From assembly GCA_020629635.1 (NCBI GenBank), contig JAHDCX010000010.1, positions 112,340 through 176,339 on the forward strand: DNA of 64,000 nt, in the 5' to 3' direction. Position 1 is the stretch's first letter; the number at the start of each line of letters is the position of its first letter. Origin of the DNA: Acidimicrobiales bacterium. Its GTDB lineage: Bacteria > Actinomycetota > Acidimicrobiia > Acidimicrobiales > SHLQ01. The position numbers and the translations under genes were made by a program. The notes beneath the pieces are model-generated. The model ran no database searches. It was not told where the DNA came from and worked only from the letters and a program-made list of their open reading frames with translations. Positions 17,372-26,164 of the stretch are shown here, piece after piece.

Positions 17372-18694
17372 TCAGGGTTGGTAGAGCGACATGCCGACGA
17401 TCATCACGCCGGCAAGCACGTACGGGATCACGGCTTGTGGATTGCGGTTCGATTCGCCGGCGAACCCACCGGCCCGGGTCCCCCAACCCGAGTTGTGCGC
17501 CATCCGGGTGAAGCCGAGCATCCGAATGGGCATGAGCATGAGCGTCGAGATGATGAGGAAGGTTGGGATTCGCCACAGGTCGCTCGGCTGTTGGCGGAGG
17601 TGGCGGGATTGGCGAAGCGCCGAGCTCGCGATCGACGCGATGATCGCCAGCAGGGCGACGGTGAGACCACCGCCGACTCTCCCGTAGTTGGCGACGAACG
17701 GTTCGAACAGGTCGATGTCGGTGATGACGAACTGGCGGACGATCCACCCGACGTAGGCACCGAGCAGCAGGAACGGCAGGAGGATGTCGGCGAGGTAGAA
17801 GACGGCGAGGGTGCGGGCCCGGCGAAGCATCCAGGGGAACATCCGCATCGTGTTGTACTGCGAGCCCCGTGCCCACCGGAGCTGTTGTTTGGCCATCTTC
17901 TTCCAGCTGAGCGGGGCGTCGGTGTAGACGAGGCTCGTCGACTGGAAGACCGTCTTGTAGCCCTGCTTGAGGCATTCGTTGGTGAGGGTCCGGTCGTCGG
18001 ACACCTCGAGGAAGATGCCGAGGAACCGTGCGTGGAGGAAGTTGTCCATCCCTTCCTCGAGCATGTTGCGCCGGAACGCGATCGTGCGTCCGGGGAGACA
18101 GCCAACCGTGCCGAGCACGGACATGGCGGGCATCGCGTACTCGTTGCGGAGGGACTCCATCCAGTCGGCCCACCGGGTGAGGATGTGGCGTTCGGGTTCG
18201 AGGATGCGCTGTTTCGTGGTGACGCCACCGATGGCCGGGTTGGCGAACGGTTTGACGAGCTCGACGAGCGTGTCGGGCATCCAGATCGTGTCCGAGTCGA
18301 CGAGCACGCAGATCTCGGCGGTGGATTCTTCGACCCCGATTCGCAGGGCGTTGCGCTTGCCCGGCGTGTCGGTGTGGATCGAGCGAACTCCGGCAAACTC
18401 GGCGCAGATCCGTTCGAGGGTCGGGTTCTCGGGTCCGTTGATGACGACGACGATCTCGTCGGGCTGTTGGGCGATGATGCGTCGCAGCACGTCCCGAAAA
18501 AGGTCTTCGGGTTCGTCGACCACAGGGATGATGACCGCAGTGCTCGCGTGGCATTCGGTCGTGAAGGGGCGGTACCGCCGCGACAGGCCGGCCTTCCATG
18601 CCCAGATCAGCCAGACGAGGCCCATGTACACCAGGAAGAGGTGGATCCGGTGGTGGACGAGCAGGTCTCGGATTTGCAGGAGGAAGACGAACAA
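17372..18694 (-). CDS. Processive family 2 glycosyltransferase (cellulose/hyaluronan-synthase type)
   Basis: The 440-aa membrane enzyme has an N-terminal helix pair, a GT-A domain with VDSDT (metal-binding DxD), TPGKRNAL, an acceptor-site GTVGCLPGR region and the QxxRW-type block KQQLRWARGSQ, then about four C-terminal helices. No ATG precedes the first helix; TTG at 18694 has an excellent ribosome site (GGAGG at 18703-18707, 8 nt away) and is chosen. Such enzymes polymerise and export a polysaccharide through their own channel. With GH26 downstream, a beta-mannan or mixed glucan is the likely product, by inference. Confidence 0.85.
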   Translation of the reverse strand: MFVFLLQIRDLLVHHRIHLFLVYMGLVWLIWAWKAGLSRRYRPFTTECHASTAVIIPVVDEPEDLFRDVLRRIIAQQPDEIVVVINGPENPTLERICAEFAGVRSIHTDTPGKRNALRIGVEESTAEICVLVDSDTIWMPDTLVELVKPFANPAIGGVTTKQRILEPERHILTRWADWMESLRNEYAMPAMSVLGTVGCLPGRTIAFRRNMLEEGMDNFLHARFLGIFLEVSDDRTLTNECLKQGYKTVFQSTSLVYTDAPLSWKKMAKQQLRWARGSQYNTMRMFPWMLRRARTLAVFYLADILLPFLLLGAYVGWIVRQFVITDIDLFEPFVANYGRVGGGLTVALLAIIASIASSALRQSRHLRQQPSDLWRIPTFLIISTLMLMPIRMLGFTRMAHNSGWGTRAGGFAGESNRNPQAVIPYVLAGVMIVGMSLYQP

Positions 18695-18986
18695 CGTGGG
18701 AACCTCCGGGAGGGCGGACCGCTGGGTGTGTCCCTTCCCCGTGGGCCGCCGGAACCATGCACCTGATCCCGGCGACCCATGAGGTGGTGGGTACGCCAAC
18801 CTGTTACGGCGGGTTCCTCGGATTCCTTGATGACTTTTCGCAACAAATCCGAAATCTTCGTCACAATCGGATGCGGCGGCCGGTTCGAAGGGGCCTTCGA
18901 AGGGACAGACCCCTGATTGCTTTACGTGGGCGACGGTCGTGACGCATGATTGGCGACACGCTGCGGCGGGAGACCGGAGTCCAAAC
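18695..18986 (+). other. Divergent intergenic region, 292 bp
   Basis: This gap separates the GT2 gene (minus) from the secreted protein gene (plus) and must hold both promoters. It includes the GT2 ribosome site at 18703-18707. I see short complementary segments (CCGCCG at 18746-18751 and CGGCGG at 18807-18812) but no known riboswitch or RNA gene. Confidence 0.4.
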
Positions 18987-20147
18987 GTGGCGAAGCGAGT
19001 GTTGCCAACCGTCCTGATCGTCTGCCTGCTCGGAATCACGTTGGGCGTCGCCTCTGCAGTCGCGGCGGCGGCCGTCATCCCCTCGAATCCGCTCGTCGAA
19101 GAGCCCGTCGAGTGCACGGTCGTGCCCGAGCTCGACGATCGGTTCGACCCGATCGACGGCTCGTATCAGGCCGTTGTCCAGCTCGGGGTGAGTCGAACGC
19201 TTCCGCTTCAGTTGCGACGGCTGACCGAGAACGGGGGGAGCGTCTGGGTCGAGAGCATCGTTAACGAAGACGTTCCGTTCTCGGCGGTGTCGTCCCCCCT
19301 GACAGACGCCGAGGACTACGTCATCCGATATCGACAGGACGGGCGCCGCATCGACGTTCCGTGCTTCACCCGCGAGACCGAGCCTCTCGCCCCCGCGTGC
19401 TCGGTCGCCGCCGGCCGGACCGACGACAACGAACCGATCTGGAGCGTGCTCGTCGACGCCGTCAGGACGGTCGACTACACGCTGCGCATCGATGGGACAG
19501 AGGTCTCCTCCAACGCCGTACCGTTCACCGACCGCGCCGGCAACGAGAATGTCTGGTTCCAGGTGCCACGTGTGGCAACGCCCGTGCAGACGATCGAGGT
19601 CGCACCGACCGCCCGCCGCAACCATCGTGGGCTGTGCGGCAAGATCGGGTCCGACGCCACCTTCGCTGGATCGTGCACGGTGAGGCGCTCGCCGACTGCG
19701 CCGGGGGACGTGTGGATCGACGTCGAAGCCAAGTGGCCTCTGCCGTTCACCGTCGAACGAGACGGGGTGGACCTCGGTGCTGCGGACCCGATTCGTTTCG
19801 ACCCGGCACGCTTCCCCGAGCTGCAGCCGGCGGACGTGTGGCGAGTGCAGGCCGAATTCGACCCGACGGCCGAATGGATCGTCCGCCACGCCCAGGTCGG
19901 CGTGGTCTGCTCGGTCACGACGGACGGGATCGATCAGTGGGGCTGCGTGCGAGATGGCGATCGACTCACGTGGACACCCCAGGACGCCGACGGAGGCGAA
20001 TACCACGTGCGACGGGTCACCGAGGCCGGGTCTCGTTGGGAGCAGGTCGTGCCCTCGACGACTGCCGTGATCGACGTGCCGTCGTCGTCCTACGTGATTC
20101 GATGGCGCGAGCGCGGTGCGGTCGTCGACCGGTACTGCACGAACTGA
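18987..20147 (+). CDS. Secreted Cys-containing protein of unknown function
   Basis: The 386-aa protein has a signal peptide (RVLPTVLIVCLLGITLGVASAVAAAA) and then repeated beta-rich modules. Each module holds a Cys-bounded segment (ECTVVPEL, FTRETEPLAPACSV, GSCTV, VVCSV, DRYCTN), suggesting about three or four immunoglobulin-like domains with disulfides. GTG 18987 is chosen because GGAG lies 7 nt upstream and the signal peptide follows directly. No catalytic motif is seen. It diverges from the GT2/GH26 pair and could be an envelope protein of the same system, but this is a guess. Confidence 0.6.
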   Translation: MAKRVLPTVLIVCLLGITLGVASAVAAAAVIPSNPLVEEPVECTVVPELDDRFDPIDGSYQAVVQLGVSRTLPLQLRRLTENGGSVWVESIVNEDVPFSAVSSPLTDAEDYVIRYRQDGRRIDVPCFTRETEPLAPACSVAAGRTDDNEPIWSVLVDAVRTVDYTLRIDGTEVSSNAVPFTDRAGNENVWFQVPRVATPVQTIEVAPTARRNHRGLCGKIGSDATFAGSCTVRRSPTAPGDVWIDVEAKWPLPFTVERDGVDLGAADPIRFDPARFPELQPADVWRVQAEFDPTAEWIVRHAQVGVVCSVTTDGIDQWGCVRDGDRLTWTPQDADGGEYHVRRVTEAGSRWEQVVPSTTAVIDVPSSSYVIRWRERGAVVDRYCTN

Positions 20148-20154
20148 CGAAACG

Positions 20155-20937
20155 TCACGAGCCGCGGATTCGAGCCAGGATGGCATCGAGCTGGGCGCGG
20201 ACGGCGTCGCGGAAACCGGCGTCGGTCATGCCCCGAAGCACCTGTTCGTTGAGGCCGCCCGGCGTCAGGCACGACTCGGGTTGGACGGCGAGCTCGACGC
20301 CGTTGAGCTCGCTCGCCTGAGTGGCCAGGCTGCGGAAGAGCCCGGCGACATACGCGGCGGCATCGTCGCCGTCGAGCCCCTGCTTCTCCATCCAGCCGGC
20401 GCTCACGGCAGCGAACTCGAAGAAGGTTCCCATCAGCGCTGAACCGCCGGTGAAGACGTCGAACATCGACTCGTCGCCGACGGCGATGACGGTGCCGATC
20501 TGCTCGAGCATCGCACGAGGGGTCGGATCGTCGGGGTGGAGAGGGATTGGTCCGAGACCCCATCGATTGGGAGGCATCGGGATCGATCGCGAGACGGGCG
20601 GTGGGTCGGTGATGAGCGACGAGAGGTCGGCGACCGCGAGCCCGGCGACGACGCTGTGGAGGTGGTCGACGCTCGACCAGTCGAGTGTGGCGACGACGTC
20701 GGGCACCTGGGGTGGCAGGACGCTGAGGACGACGATGTTGGATTCGTCGAGCACGGCCTGATTGGACGTCGCAACAGCGACGTCGGCGAGCTCGGCGGCG
20801 AGTGACGCGGATCGACCTGCGGACCTCGGGGACACGACGATTGGTTGGGTGTTGCCGCCGTGACGGAGCCCGAGGATGATCGCCTCCGCGATCTCTCCGG
20901 TTCCGACGAAGCCGATGGTGCGTGTGGTCGAAGCCAT
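20155..20937 (-). CDS. Pyrroline-5-carboxylate reductase-like protein
   Basis: The 260-aa protein opens with a Rossmann site TIGFVGTGEIAEAI and has the family block of the C-terminal domain (GSALMGTFFEFAAVSAGWME, then a segment around CLTPGGLNEQVLRGM). ProC reduces pyrroline-5-carboxylate to proline with NAD(P)H. The typical ProC text SPGGTT is replaced by TPGGLN, so it may be a ProC relative acting on another imine. It converges with the secreted protein gene (7 bp apart) and diverges from capA. Confidence 0.8.
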   Translation of the reverse strand: MASTTRTIGFVGTGEIAEAIILGLRHGGNTQPIVVSPRSAGRSASLAAELADVAVATSNQAVLDESNIVVLSVLPPQVPDVVATLDWSSVDHLHSVVAGLAVADLSSLITDPPPVSRSIPMPPNRWGLGPIPLHPDDPTPRAMLEQIGTVIAVGDESMFDVFTGGSALMGTFFEFAAVSAGWMEKQGLDGDDAAAYVAGLFRSLATQASELNGVELAVQPESCLTPGGLNEQVLRGMTDAGFRDAVRAQLDAILARIRGS

Positions 20938-21003
20938 GGTGGTGGCCCATCGGCTCGAGCCCTGCCCGTGTGAGGTGGGCGACCTCGCCTCGCGCCGACC
21001 AAC

Positions 21004-21009
21004 TACGGT
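21004..21009 (+). promoter_or_regulatory. -10 element, leaderless start of capA-like gene
   Basis: TACGGT ends exactly 6 nt before the ATG at 21016. Confidence 0.6.
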
Positions 21010-21015
21010 GCCTGC

Positions 21016-22308
21016 ATGGCGGCAGAACAGGGAGCGTCGTTGCTTCGGTGGTGGGCGGGCGCGTTTGTGCTGGCCGTGGGATTCGCGGCGCTGGGCGTCG
21101 TGGCGATCGACCGCCTTTCCGACGCGGCCGATCCGAGAGCCACCGCGTCGCCCGACCCCGGCCGTCCGGTCCTGACCGAGGTGGCCGGCGTCGTCGAGAC
21201 GACGCCCCCGACGACGACAGCGGTCACGACAACCACAACGACGAGCACAACCACCGAGCCGCCGCCTCCGATTCGGACCGCCGAGCTCGTGTTCGGCGGC
21301 GACGTGCTCTCTCACCGAGGCGTCGTGCGACAGGCCGCGGCCAACGGCGAGGGCGGTGCCTACGACTTCGGTCCGTCGTTCGAGCTGGTCGCGCCGCGCA
21401 TCGAGGCGGCCGATCTTGCCGTGTGTCATCTCGAGACGCCGCTGTCTCCGGACAACTCGGATCTGTCGGGGCACCCGACCTTCAACGTCCCGGGCGATCT
21501 GGCAATGGGGCTCGCCGGCGCCGGTTTCGACGCGTGCACGACCGCGTCGAACCACAGCCTCGACCGGCGGTTCGAGGGAATCGTCGCCACCCTCGACGTG
21601 CTCGAGGCCGCTGGTCTTGCGTTCGCTGGGACGGCCCGGACCGCGGAAGAGGCGGCGACGCCGCTGGTGATGGATGCGGGTGGGATCGCCGTTGGACAGC
21701 TGTCGTACACCTACGGCCTCAACGGGTTTCGGATACCGGCGGATCAGCCGTGGTCGGTCAACGTCATCGACGTGGACCGCATGCTCGCCGACGTGGAGGG
21801 AATCCGTGAAGCGGGCGCGGAGTTCGTCGTGGTGTCGATTCACTGGGGCACCGAGTACCGCCACGAGCCGAACGAAGAGCAGCGTGTGGTCGCCAGCGCC
21901 TTGGCCGACGCCGGCACGATCGATCTGATCGTCGGTCACCATGCACACGTGGTGCAGCCGGTCGAACGGATCGGCGACACGCTCGTGTTGTTCGGCCTCG
22001 GCAACTTCATCTCCAACCAGTCCGTCAACTGCTGTGCCGCGGGCGCCCAGGACGGCGTGATCATGCACGTCCACGTCCAGGACCGGCCCCAGCGCGACGG
22101 CTTCGAGACCTGGGTGACCCACACGCCGACGCGGGTGGATCGCAGCGACTTCGTGATCGTGCCGGTGTCCGACGCGATCGCCGCTGGCGGCCGCGGGTCG
22201 TTGGGCCTCGCCGAGCTCGAACGATCCCGCGACCGGACGCAGGCGATCCTCGACCCCGACGCCGAACCGAGCGTCGGCGAACGACTCCGCGTCACCGAGC
22301 AGCGCTGA
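21016..22308 (+). CDS. CapA/PgsA-like metallophosphatase-fold protein, membrane-anchored
   Basis: The 430-aa protein has one N-terminal helix, a Thr-rich linker (about residues 57-84) and a calcineurin-like domain. The metal motifs are FGGDVLSHRG, CHLETPLS, TTASNHSLDR, VSIHWGTEY and GHHAHVVQP. CapA/PgsA proteins are linked to poly-gamma-glutamate or capsule assembly, but no capB/capC genes are present here, so the real role may be another envelope hydrolase. It is 78 bp from the divergent proC-like gene. Confidence 0.85.
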   Translation: MAAEQGASLLRWWAGAFVLAVGFAALGVVAIDRLSDAADPRATASPDPGRPVLTEVAGVVETTPPTTTAVTTTTTTSTTTEPPPPIRTAELVFGGDVLSHRGVVRQAAANGEGGAYDFGPSFELVAPRIEAADLAVCHLETPLSPDNSDLSGHPTFNVPGDLAMGLAGAGFDACTTASNHSLDRRFEGIVATLDVLEAAGLAFAGTARTAEEAATPLVMDAGGIAVGQLSYTYGLNGFRIPADQPWSVNVIDVDRMLADVEGIREAGAEFVVVSIHWGTEYRHEPNEEQRVVASALADAGTIDLIVGHHAHVVQPVERIGDTLVLFGLGNFISNQSVNCCAAGAQDGVIMHVHVQDRPQRDGFETWVTHTPTRVDRSDFVIVPVSDAIAAGGRGSLGLAELERSRDRTQAILDPDAEPSVGERLRVTEQR

Positions 22309-22314
22309 CCCCGC

Positions 22315-23244
22315 TTACCAGTGGGTGTGGAAGAAGGTGGCGATCTGGTCGACGGTTTGGGCGGCGGCGTCCTGGAAGCCGACCTGGGTGAAGTAGGTGT
22401 GGACCTGGCCGGCGACGCGGACGTGCTCGGCGTGGCTTCCGGCGGCGACCATGGCGTCGGCGTACTCGACGCCTTCGTCCCGCAGCGGGTCGTACTCGGC
22501 GGTGAACACGATCGCTGGAGGCAGGTCTGCCAGCTCGCCTCGGAGCGGTGAGCAGCGGGGGTCGGTGCGGACGGCTTCGTCCGGGGTGTAGTGCCCGATG
22601 AACCAGCGCATGGCGTCGGCGGTCAGCAGGTAGCCGTCACCGTTTTCGGTCATCGACGGCCGGTCGAGCGAGGCGATGTCCGTGACCGGGTAGACGAGCG
22701 CCTGCGCAGCGATCGCCGGTCCACCCGCGTCACGGGCCTGCTGGCAGACGACGGCAGCCAGATGCCCGCCGGCGGAGTCGCCGCACACGGCGAGTCGAGC
22801 GGCGTCGACGCCGATCGTCGACGCATTGGCGGCCACCCACTCGGTCGCGGCGACGCAGTCGTCCGAAGCCGCGGGGAAGCGATGTTCGGGCGCCAGCCGA
22901 TAGCCCACCGACACGACGACCGCGCTCGCCGCAGCGCAGAGGGCTCGGCACACGACGTCGTGCGTGTCGATCGTGCCGATCACCCAGCCGCCGCCGTGGA
23001 AGAAGACGATGGCGGGCGCGGCCTCTGAGGCGTCGACGGGCCGATAGATCCGCACCGGTAGCTCGCCGGTCGATGCGGCGATCGTTCGATCTTCGACGGA
23101 TTCGATCGGCGGGTTGGCGTCGAGCGCCGCCGTACGCATGTCGTAGATCTCGCGCGCCTGCGCGGGCGTGAGCTCGGGGAGCGGTGGGAGTCCGGCCTGG
23201 GCGGAGAGGTCGATCAGCAGCTGCGCTTGCGGGTGGAGCGTCAT
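22315..23244 (-). CDS. Alpha/beta-hydrolase, hormone-sensitive-lipase family (esterase)
   Basis: The 309-aa protein has the oxyanion motif FFHGGGWVIG, the nucleophile elbow CGDSAGGHLA, the acid in TAEYDPLRDEG and the catalytic His in AGQVHTYF. The order and length match family IV carboxylesterases. The substrate is likely a short acyl ester. Its ATG is supported by CAGGAT 6 nt upstream on the minus strand (23251-23256). Confidence 0.9.
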   Translation of the reverse strand: MTLHPQAQLLIDLSAQAGLPPLPELTPAQAREIYDMRTAALDANPPIESVEDRTIAASTGELPVRIYRPVDASEAAPAIVFFHGGGWVIGTIDTHDVVCRALCAAASAVVVSVGYRLAPEHRFPAASDDCVAATEWVAANASTIGVDAARLAVCGDSAGGHLAAVVCQQARDAGGPAIAAQALVYPVTDIASLDRPSMTENGDGYLLTADAMRWFIGHYTPDEAVRTDPRCSPLRGELADLPPAIVFTAEYDPLRDEGVEYADAMVAAGSHAEHVRVAGQVHTYFTQVGFQDAAAQTVDQIATFFHTHW

Positions 23245-23268
23245 GGCTGCATCCTGCCCGATCGCTGG

Positions 23269-23274
23269 CAGGCT
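23269..23274 (+). promoter_or_regulatory. -10-like element deciding the EamA start
   Basis: CAGGCT ends exactly 6 nt before GTG 23281. The same spacing recurs before ATG 53066 (CAGGCT) and ATG 56740 (CAAGCT), so this weak hexamer seems real. Confidence 0.4.
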
Positions 23275-23280
23275 GTCGTG

Positions 23281-24207
23281 GTGAGTGGGAGCACGACCCG
23301 ACCGGGTGAGCGCATGTTTGCGGCATCGGCGGCACAGAACACCGACACGTTCGACGTACGCGACTGGGCCCTGTTCTTCGGAATCTCGACCATCTGGGGC
23401 TCGTCGTTTCTGTTGATCGCGTTCGCGCTCGAGGGCCTGACCCCGGGCATGGTCACCTTTGCGCGGGTCGGGTTGGGCGCGGCCACGCTGTGGGCGATCC
23501 GCTCCACGCGGCCCTCGGCGCGCATTGCTCGAGAGGATCGTCCGCGGTTGCTGTTGTTGTCGCTTTTGTGGGTGGCGATCCCGTTCACGCTGTTTCCCGT
23601 CGCGCAGGAACACATCAACTCGGCGGTGGCGGGGTTGCTCAATGGTGCGACGCCGATCTTCGTGGCCGTCGTGTCGACTGTGCTGTTGCGCACCGCTCCT
23701 CGCAGGGTTCAGATCGCGGGGCTGACGTTGGGCTTCGTCGGCATCGTGTTGATCACGATCGGGTCGGCCGGTGGCGAATCGTCGGAGTTGCGAGGCGTGC
23801 TGATGGTGCTCGCTGCGACGCTCTGTTACGGGTTCGCCATCAACCTCGCCGGACCGATGCAGGCGCGCTACGGCGGGATCACGACGATGAGCAGCACGCT
23901 CGGTCTCGCGACGTTGTGGGTGGCCCCGTTCGGCCTGTGGAATCTGGGCGACAACCAATGGTCGGCCGGTCCGCTCGCCGCCGTCGTGGTGCTCGGTGCG
24001 ATCTGCACCGGGTTGGCCTACTGGATCATGGCGACGCTGGTCGGGCGGGTCGGGTCGATCCGGGCGTCGTTCATCACCTATCTGATTCCGGTGGTGAGCC
24101 TTGCGTTGGGCGTGGCCATTCGTGACGACGAGGTGTCCGTGCTCGCGCTCATCGGTGCCGCCCTCACGATCGGCGGGGCGCTGTTGGCCGGTCGGCGTTC
24201 GGGCTGA
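23281..24207 (+). CDS. EamA/DMT-family transporter
   Basis: This 308-aa protein has ten predicted membrane helices in two repeated EamA halves; the first begins ALFFGISTIWGSSFLLIAFAL and the second GVLMVLAATLCYGFAINLAG. These transporters export small metabolites or amino acids. GTG 23281 is preferred on promoter spacing; ATG 23314 would give 297 aa and is also plausible. It diverges from the esterase gene by 36 bp. Confidence 0.88.
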   Translation: MSGSTTRPGERMFAASAAQNTDTFDVRDWALFFGISTIWGSSFLLIAFALEGLTPGMVTFARVGLGAATLWAIRSTRPSARIAREDRPRLLLLSLLWVAIPFTLFPVAQEHINSAVAGLLNGATPIFVAVVSTVLLRTAPRRVQIAGLTLGFVGIVLITIGSAGGESSELRGVLMVLAATLCYGFAINLAGPMQARYGGITTMSSTLGLATLWVAPFGLWNLGDNQWSAGPLAAVVVLGAICTGLAYWIMATLVGRVGSIRASFITYLIPVVSLALGVAIRDDEVSVLALIGAALTIGGALLAGRRSG

Positions 24208-24216
24208 CGCGCCCGC

Positions 24217-24762
24217 TCACCAGCCGATGTGGTCGAGCACCAGCTGGCGGCGATCGGCGGGCGATACGGCCGGCAGCCGGATGGGTTCGTACCCGAGCTC
24301 TTCGTAGACGGCGTACATGTGGCGGTGGACCCGCTGTTGGTAGATCTCGTCTTCGACACGTTCGGCATCGGTCGACCAGCCGACCGGTTCGCAGATGAAG
24401 ATGTGGGCGTAGCGGTGTTTGCGGGCCGCCTCGGCAAGGCCGTCGGTGAGGTCCAACCATTCGGTGCGGTGGAAGGCGATGTTGCACGGCAGCGCGTATT
24501 CGAGGGCGGTGACCTCGTCGGGGTCGAGCGCGTCCTCGGCGGCCAGCATCGCCTCGAGGACTCGTGGCTGGAAGTCGTCCGCGAATCGGAACTCTTCAGG
24601 GTCTCGACCTTCGGCCGCGACCTGGGCGATCAGGCGGCGGGTCGAGTCGGCCGAGGTGGTCATCCCCGCCTCGGCAAGAAGTTCGAGCAGGGTCGTCTTG
24701 CCCGACGAGGGTGGCCCGGTGAGGACCACCCATCGGGTGTCGATCGGGTTGCCGGGGATCAC
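24217..24762 (-). CDS. NadR/AAA_28-like P-loop ATPase or kinase
   Basis: The 181-aa protein begins with strand RWVVLTGPPSSGKTT (Walker A), followed by SADSTRRLIAQVAAEG and a Glu/Asp-rich second half with FICEPVGW, like the kinase half of NadR and the AAA_28 family. Proposed roles in the family include small-molecule phosphorylation. GTG 24762 overlaps the M20 peptidase stop by 4 bp (GTGA), which fixes the start and indicates co-translation. The substrate is unknown. Confidence 0.75.
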   Translation of the reverse strand: MIPGNPIDTRWVVLTGPPSSGKTTLLELLAEAGMTTSADSTRRLIAQVAAEGRDPEEFRFADDFQPRVLEAMLAAEDALDPDEVTALEYALPCNIAFHRTEWLDLTDGLAEAARKHRYAHIFICEPVGWSTDAERVEDEIYQQRVHRHMYAVYEELGYEPIRLPAVSPADRRQLVLDHIGW

Positions 24763-26132
24763 TGCTCTTGGAGGTCCTTGACGACGTCGATGAAGAACTG
24801 GGTGGTGAGTGCCATCGACTCGACGTCGATGCGTTCGTCGTTCCCGTGGAAACGATCGGAGTAGGAGAACGGGTCGAGTGATGGGCTGAACAGCCCTGCC
24901 CCGTAGGAAACCGCACCGAGCTCGCGGGTGATCCGCGAGTCGGTGAACCCGACGATCAGGTGCGGAGCGAGCGAGGATCCGGGGAATCGCCGGCTGGTGG
25001 CTCGCTGCATCGAGTCCCACAGGGGCGTGTCGACCGGCGACATGGTCGACGTCTCCGAGATCACCGTTTCGTGTTCGACGGCGTTGAACAGCTCGTCGCC
25101 GAGAGCGGCACGTAGGTGGGCGTCGACCTCTTCGGGGCCTTCGCCGGGCAGCGTGCGAATGTCGATCTCGAGGACGACTTCGTCCGGGATGATGTTGGTC
25201 TTTTGCACGTGGGGGACGTCGACGACGTTGGGCGAGAACGTGGCGTGCGTGCAGCTCCAGAGGTGCCCGGCCGCCGACGGGATCGGGAACTCCTCGAGGA
25301 AGTCGTTGATGGCGTTGGCGTCGAGCAGCGTGCGGGTGGTCTCTTCGTCGAGGCCGAGCGACTCGACCTGCGGGCGCCAGAGCTCGTGAAAACGCGGCGC
25401 TGGTCGGTAGTCGGCGAGGCGTTGGACGACGGCGGCGGCACGGACGAGGGCATTGTCGGACCGGAACGGGCGGGAGCCGTGGCCCGGGGTTCCGCGCACG
25501 GTGACCCGCCGCCACTGGATGCCCTTCTCGCCCACGTTCATGATGATGTTGGGGGACTCGGGATCGCCCATGTGGAGGCCGCCGCTTTCGGTCAGGACGT
25601 AGTCGCTGCGAATGGCGTCGGGTTCGTTCTCGGCGAACCATCGGGCACCCACGGTCGAGCCCGCTTCTTCGTCGGCGACGCCGAAGAAGATGACGTCGCC
25701 CTTCGGTGTGAATCCGGAGTCGGCGAGATGGCGCACGGCGACGGCCATCGACGAGGTGAGGTTCAACATGTCGACGGCGCCGCGTCCCCAGACTTCGCCG
25801 TCGATCAGCTCACCGCCGAACGGATCATTCGACCAGCCCTCCTCGTTGACCGGCACGACGTCGGTGTGGCCCATCAGACAGATGCTGGGTGCCGTGGGGT
25901 CTGACCCCTCGATGCGGGCGACGACCGACGCGCGGTCGGGCACGGGTTCCCAGCTCTGCACCTCGAGCCCGGCGCCTTCGAGCACCTGGGTGAGCACATC
26001 GGCGTTGCGCGTCTCGTGGCCGGTCTCGTCGGTCCCGTCGTTGACGCACTCGTTGCGGATGAGCGTCTGGAGCAGTTCCACCGATTCTCGGGTGAGCGGG
26101 CTTTCGCTGTGGAGCACGTCCGAATCTGCCAT
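24759..26132 (-). CDS. M20-family metallopeptidase
   Basis: The 457-aa protein belongs to the M20 carboxypeptidase/dipeptidase group. Zinc and catalytic residues are visible in LMGHTDVVPV, GRGAVDMLN and VADEEAGS, with a C-terminal His in SDRFHGNDERI. The dimerisation domain (about residues 200-330) is present, so length is normal. It overlaps the P-loop ATPase gene and lies 32 bp after the cyclophilin gene start region. The ATG has TACCAT 6 nt upstream. Confidence 0.9.
   Translation of the reverse strand: MADSDVLHSESPLTRESVELLQTLIRNECVNDGTDETGHETRNADVLTQVLEGAGLEVQSWEPVPDRASVVARIEGSDPTAPSICLMGHTDVVPVNEEGWSNDPFGGELIDGEVWGRGAVDMLNLTSSMAVAVRHLADSGFTPKGDVIFFGVADEEAGSTVGARWFAENEPDAIRSDYVLTESGGLHMGDPESPNIIMNVGEKGIQWRRVTVRGTPGHGSRPFRSDNALVRAAAVVQRLADYRPAPRFHELWRPQVESLGLDEETTRTLLDANAINDFLEEFPIPSAAGHLWSCTHATFSPNVVDVPHVQKTNIIPDEVVLEIDIRTLPGEGPEEVDAHLRAALGDELFNAVEHETVISETSTMSPVDTPLWDSMQRATSRRFPGSSLAPHLIVGFTDSRITRELGAVSYGAGLFSPSLDPFSYSDRFHGNDERIDVESMALTTQFFIDVVKDLQEQ
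25896..25908 (+). repeat. GGGGTC-T-GACCCC palindrome inside M20 gene
   Basis: A perfect 6-bp-arm palindrome with a one-base centre. The identical 13-mer recurs at 54759-54771, with shorter relatives at 55383-55393 and 55679-55691. Confidence 0.6.
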
Positions 26133-26138
26133 TGGCGA

Positions 26139-26144
26139 ATGGTA
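26139..26144 (-). promoter_or_regulatory. -10 element, leaderless start of M20 peptidase
   Basis: The minus strand reads TACCAT, ending exactly 6 nt before the ATG at 26132. Confidence 0.6.
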
Positions 26145-26164
26145 GTCGTGCCGTCGCTCGCGGA

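Noticed and set aside
17440..17470. GGTTCGATT-like stretch resembling a tRNA T-loop
   Set aside because: It is inside the GT2 coding region and no cloverleaf can be drawn around it.
18695..18986. Possible riboswitch in the leader of the GT2 gene
   Set aside because: Some complementary segments exist, but no match to c-di-GMP, c-di-AMP or cobalamin riboswitch cores was found.
21190..21270. ACG/ACC-rich run that looks like a tandem repeat
   Set aside because: It encodes a Thr/Pro linker in the CapA-like protein, a common actinobacterial feature.
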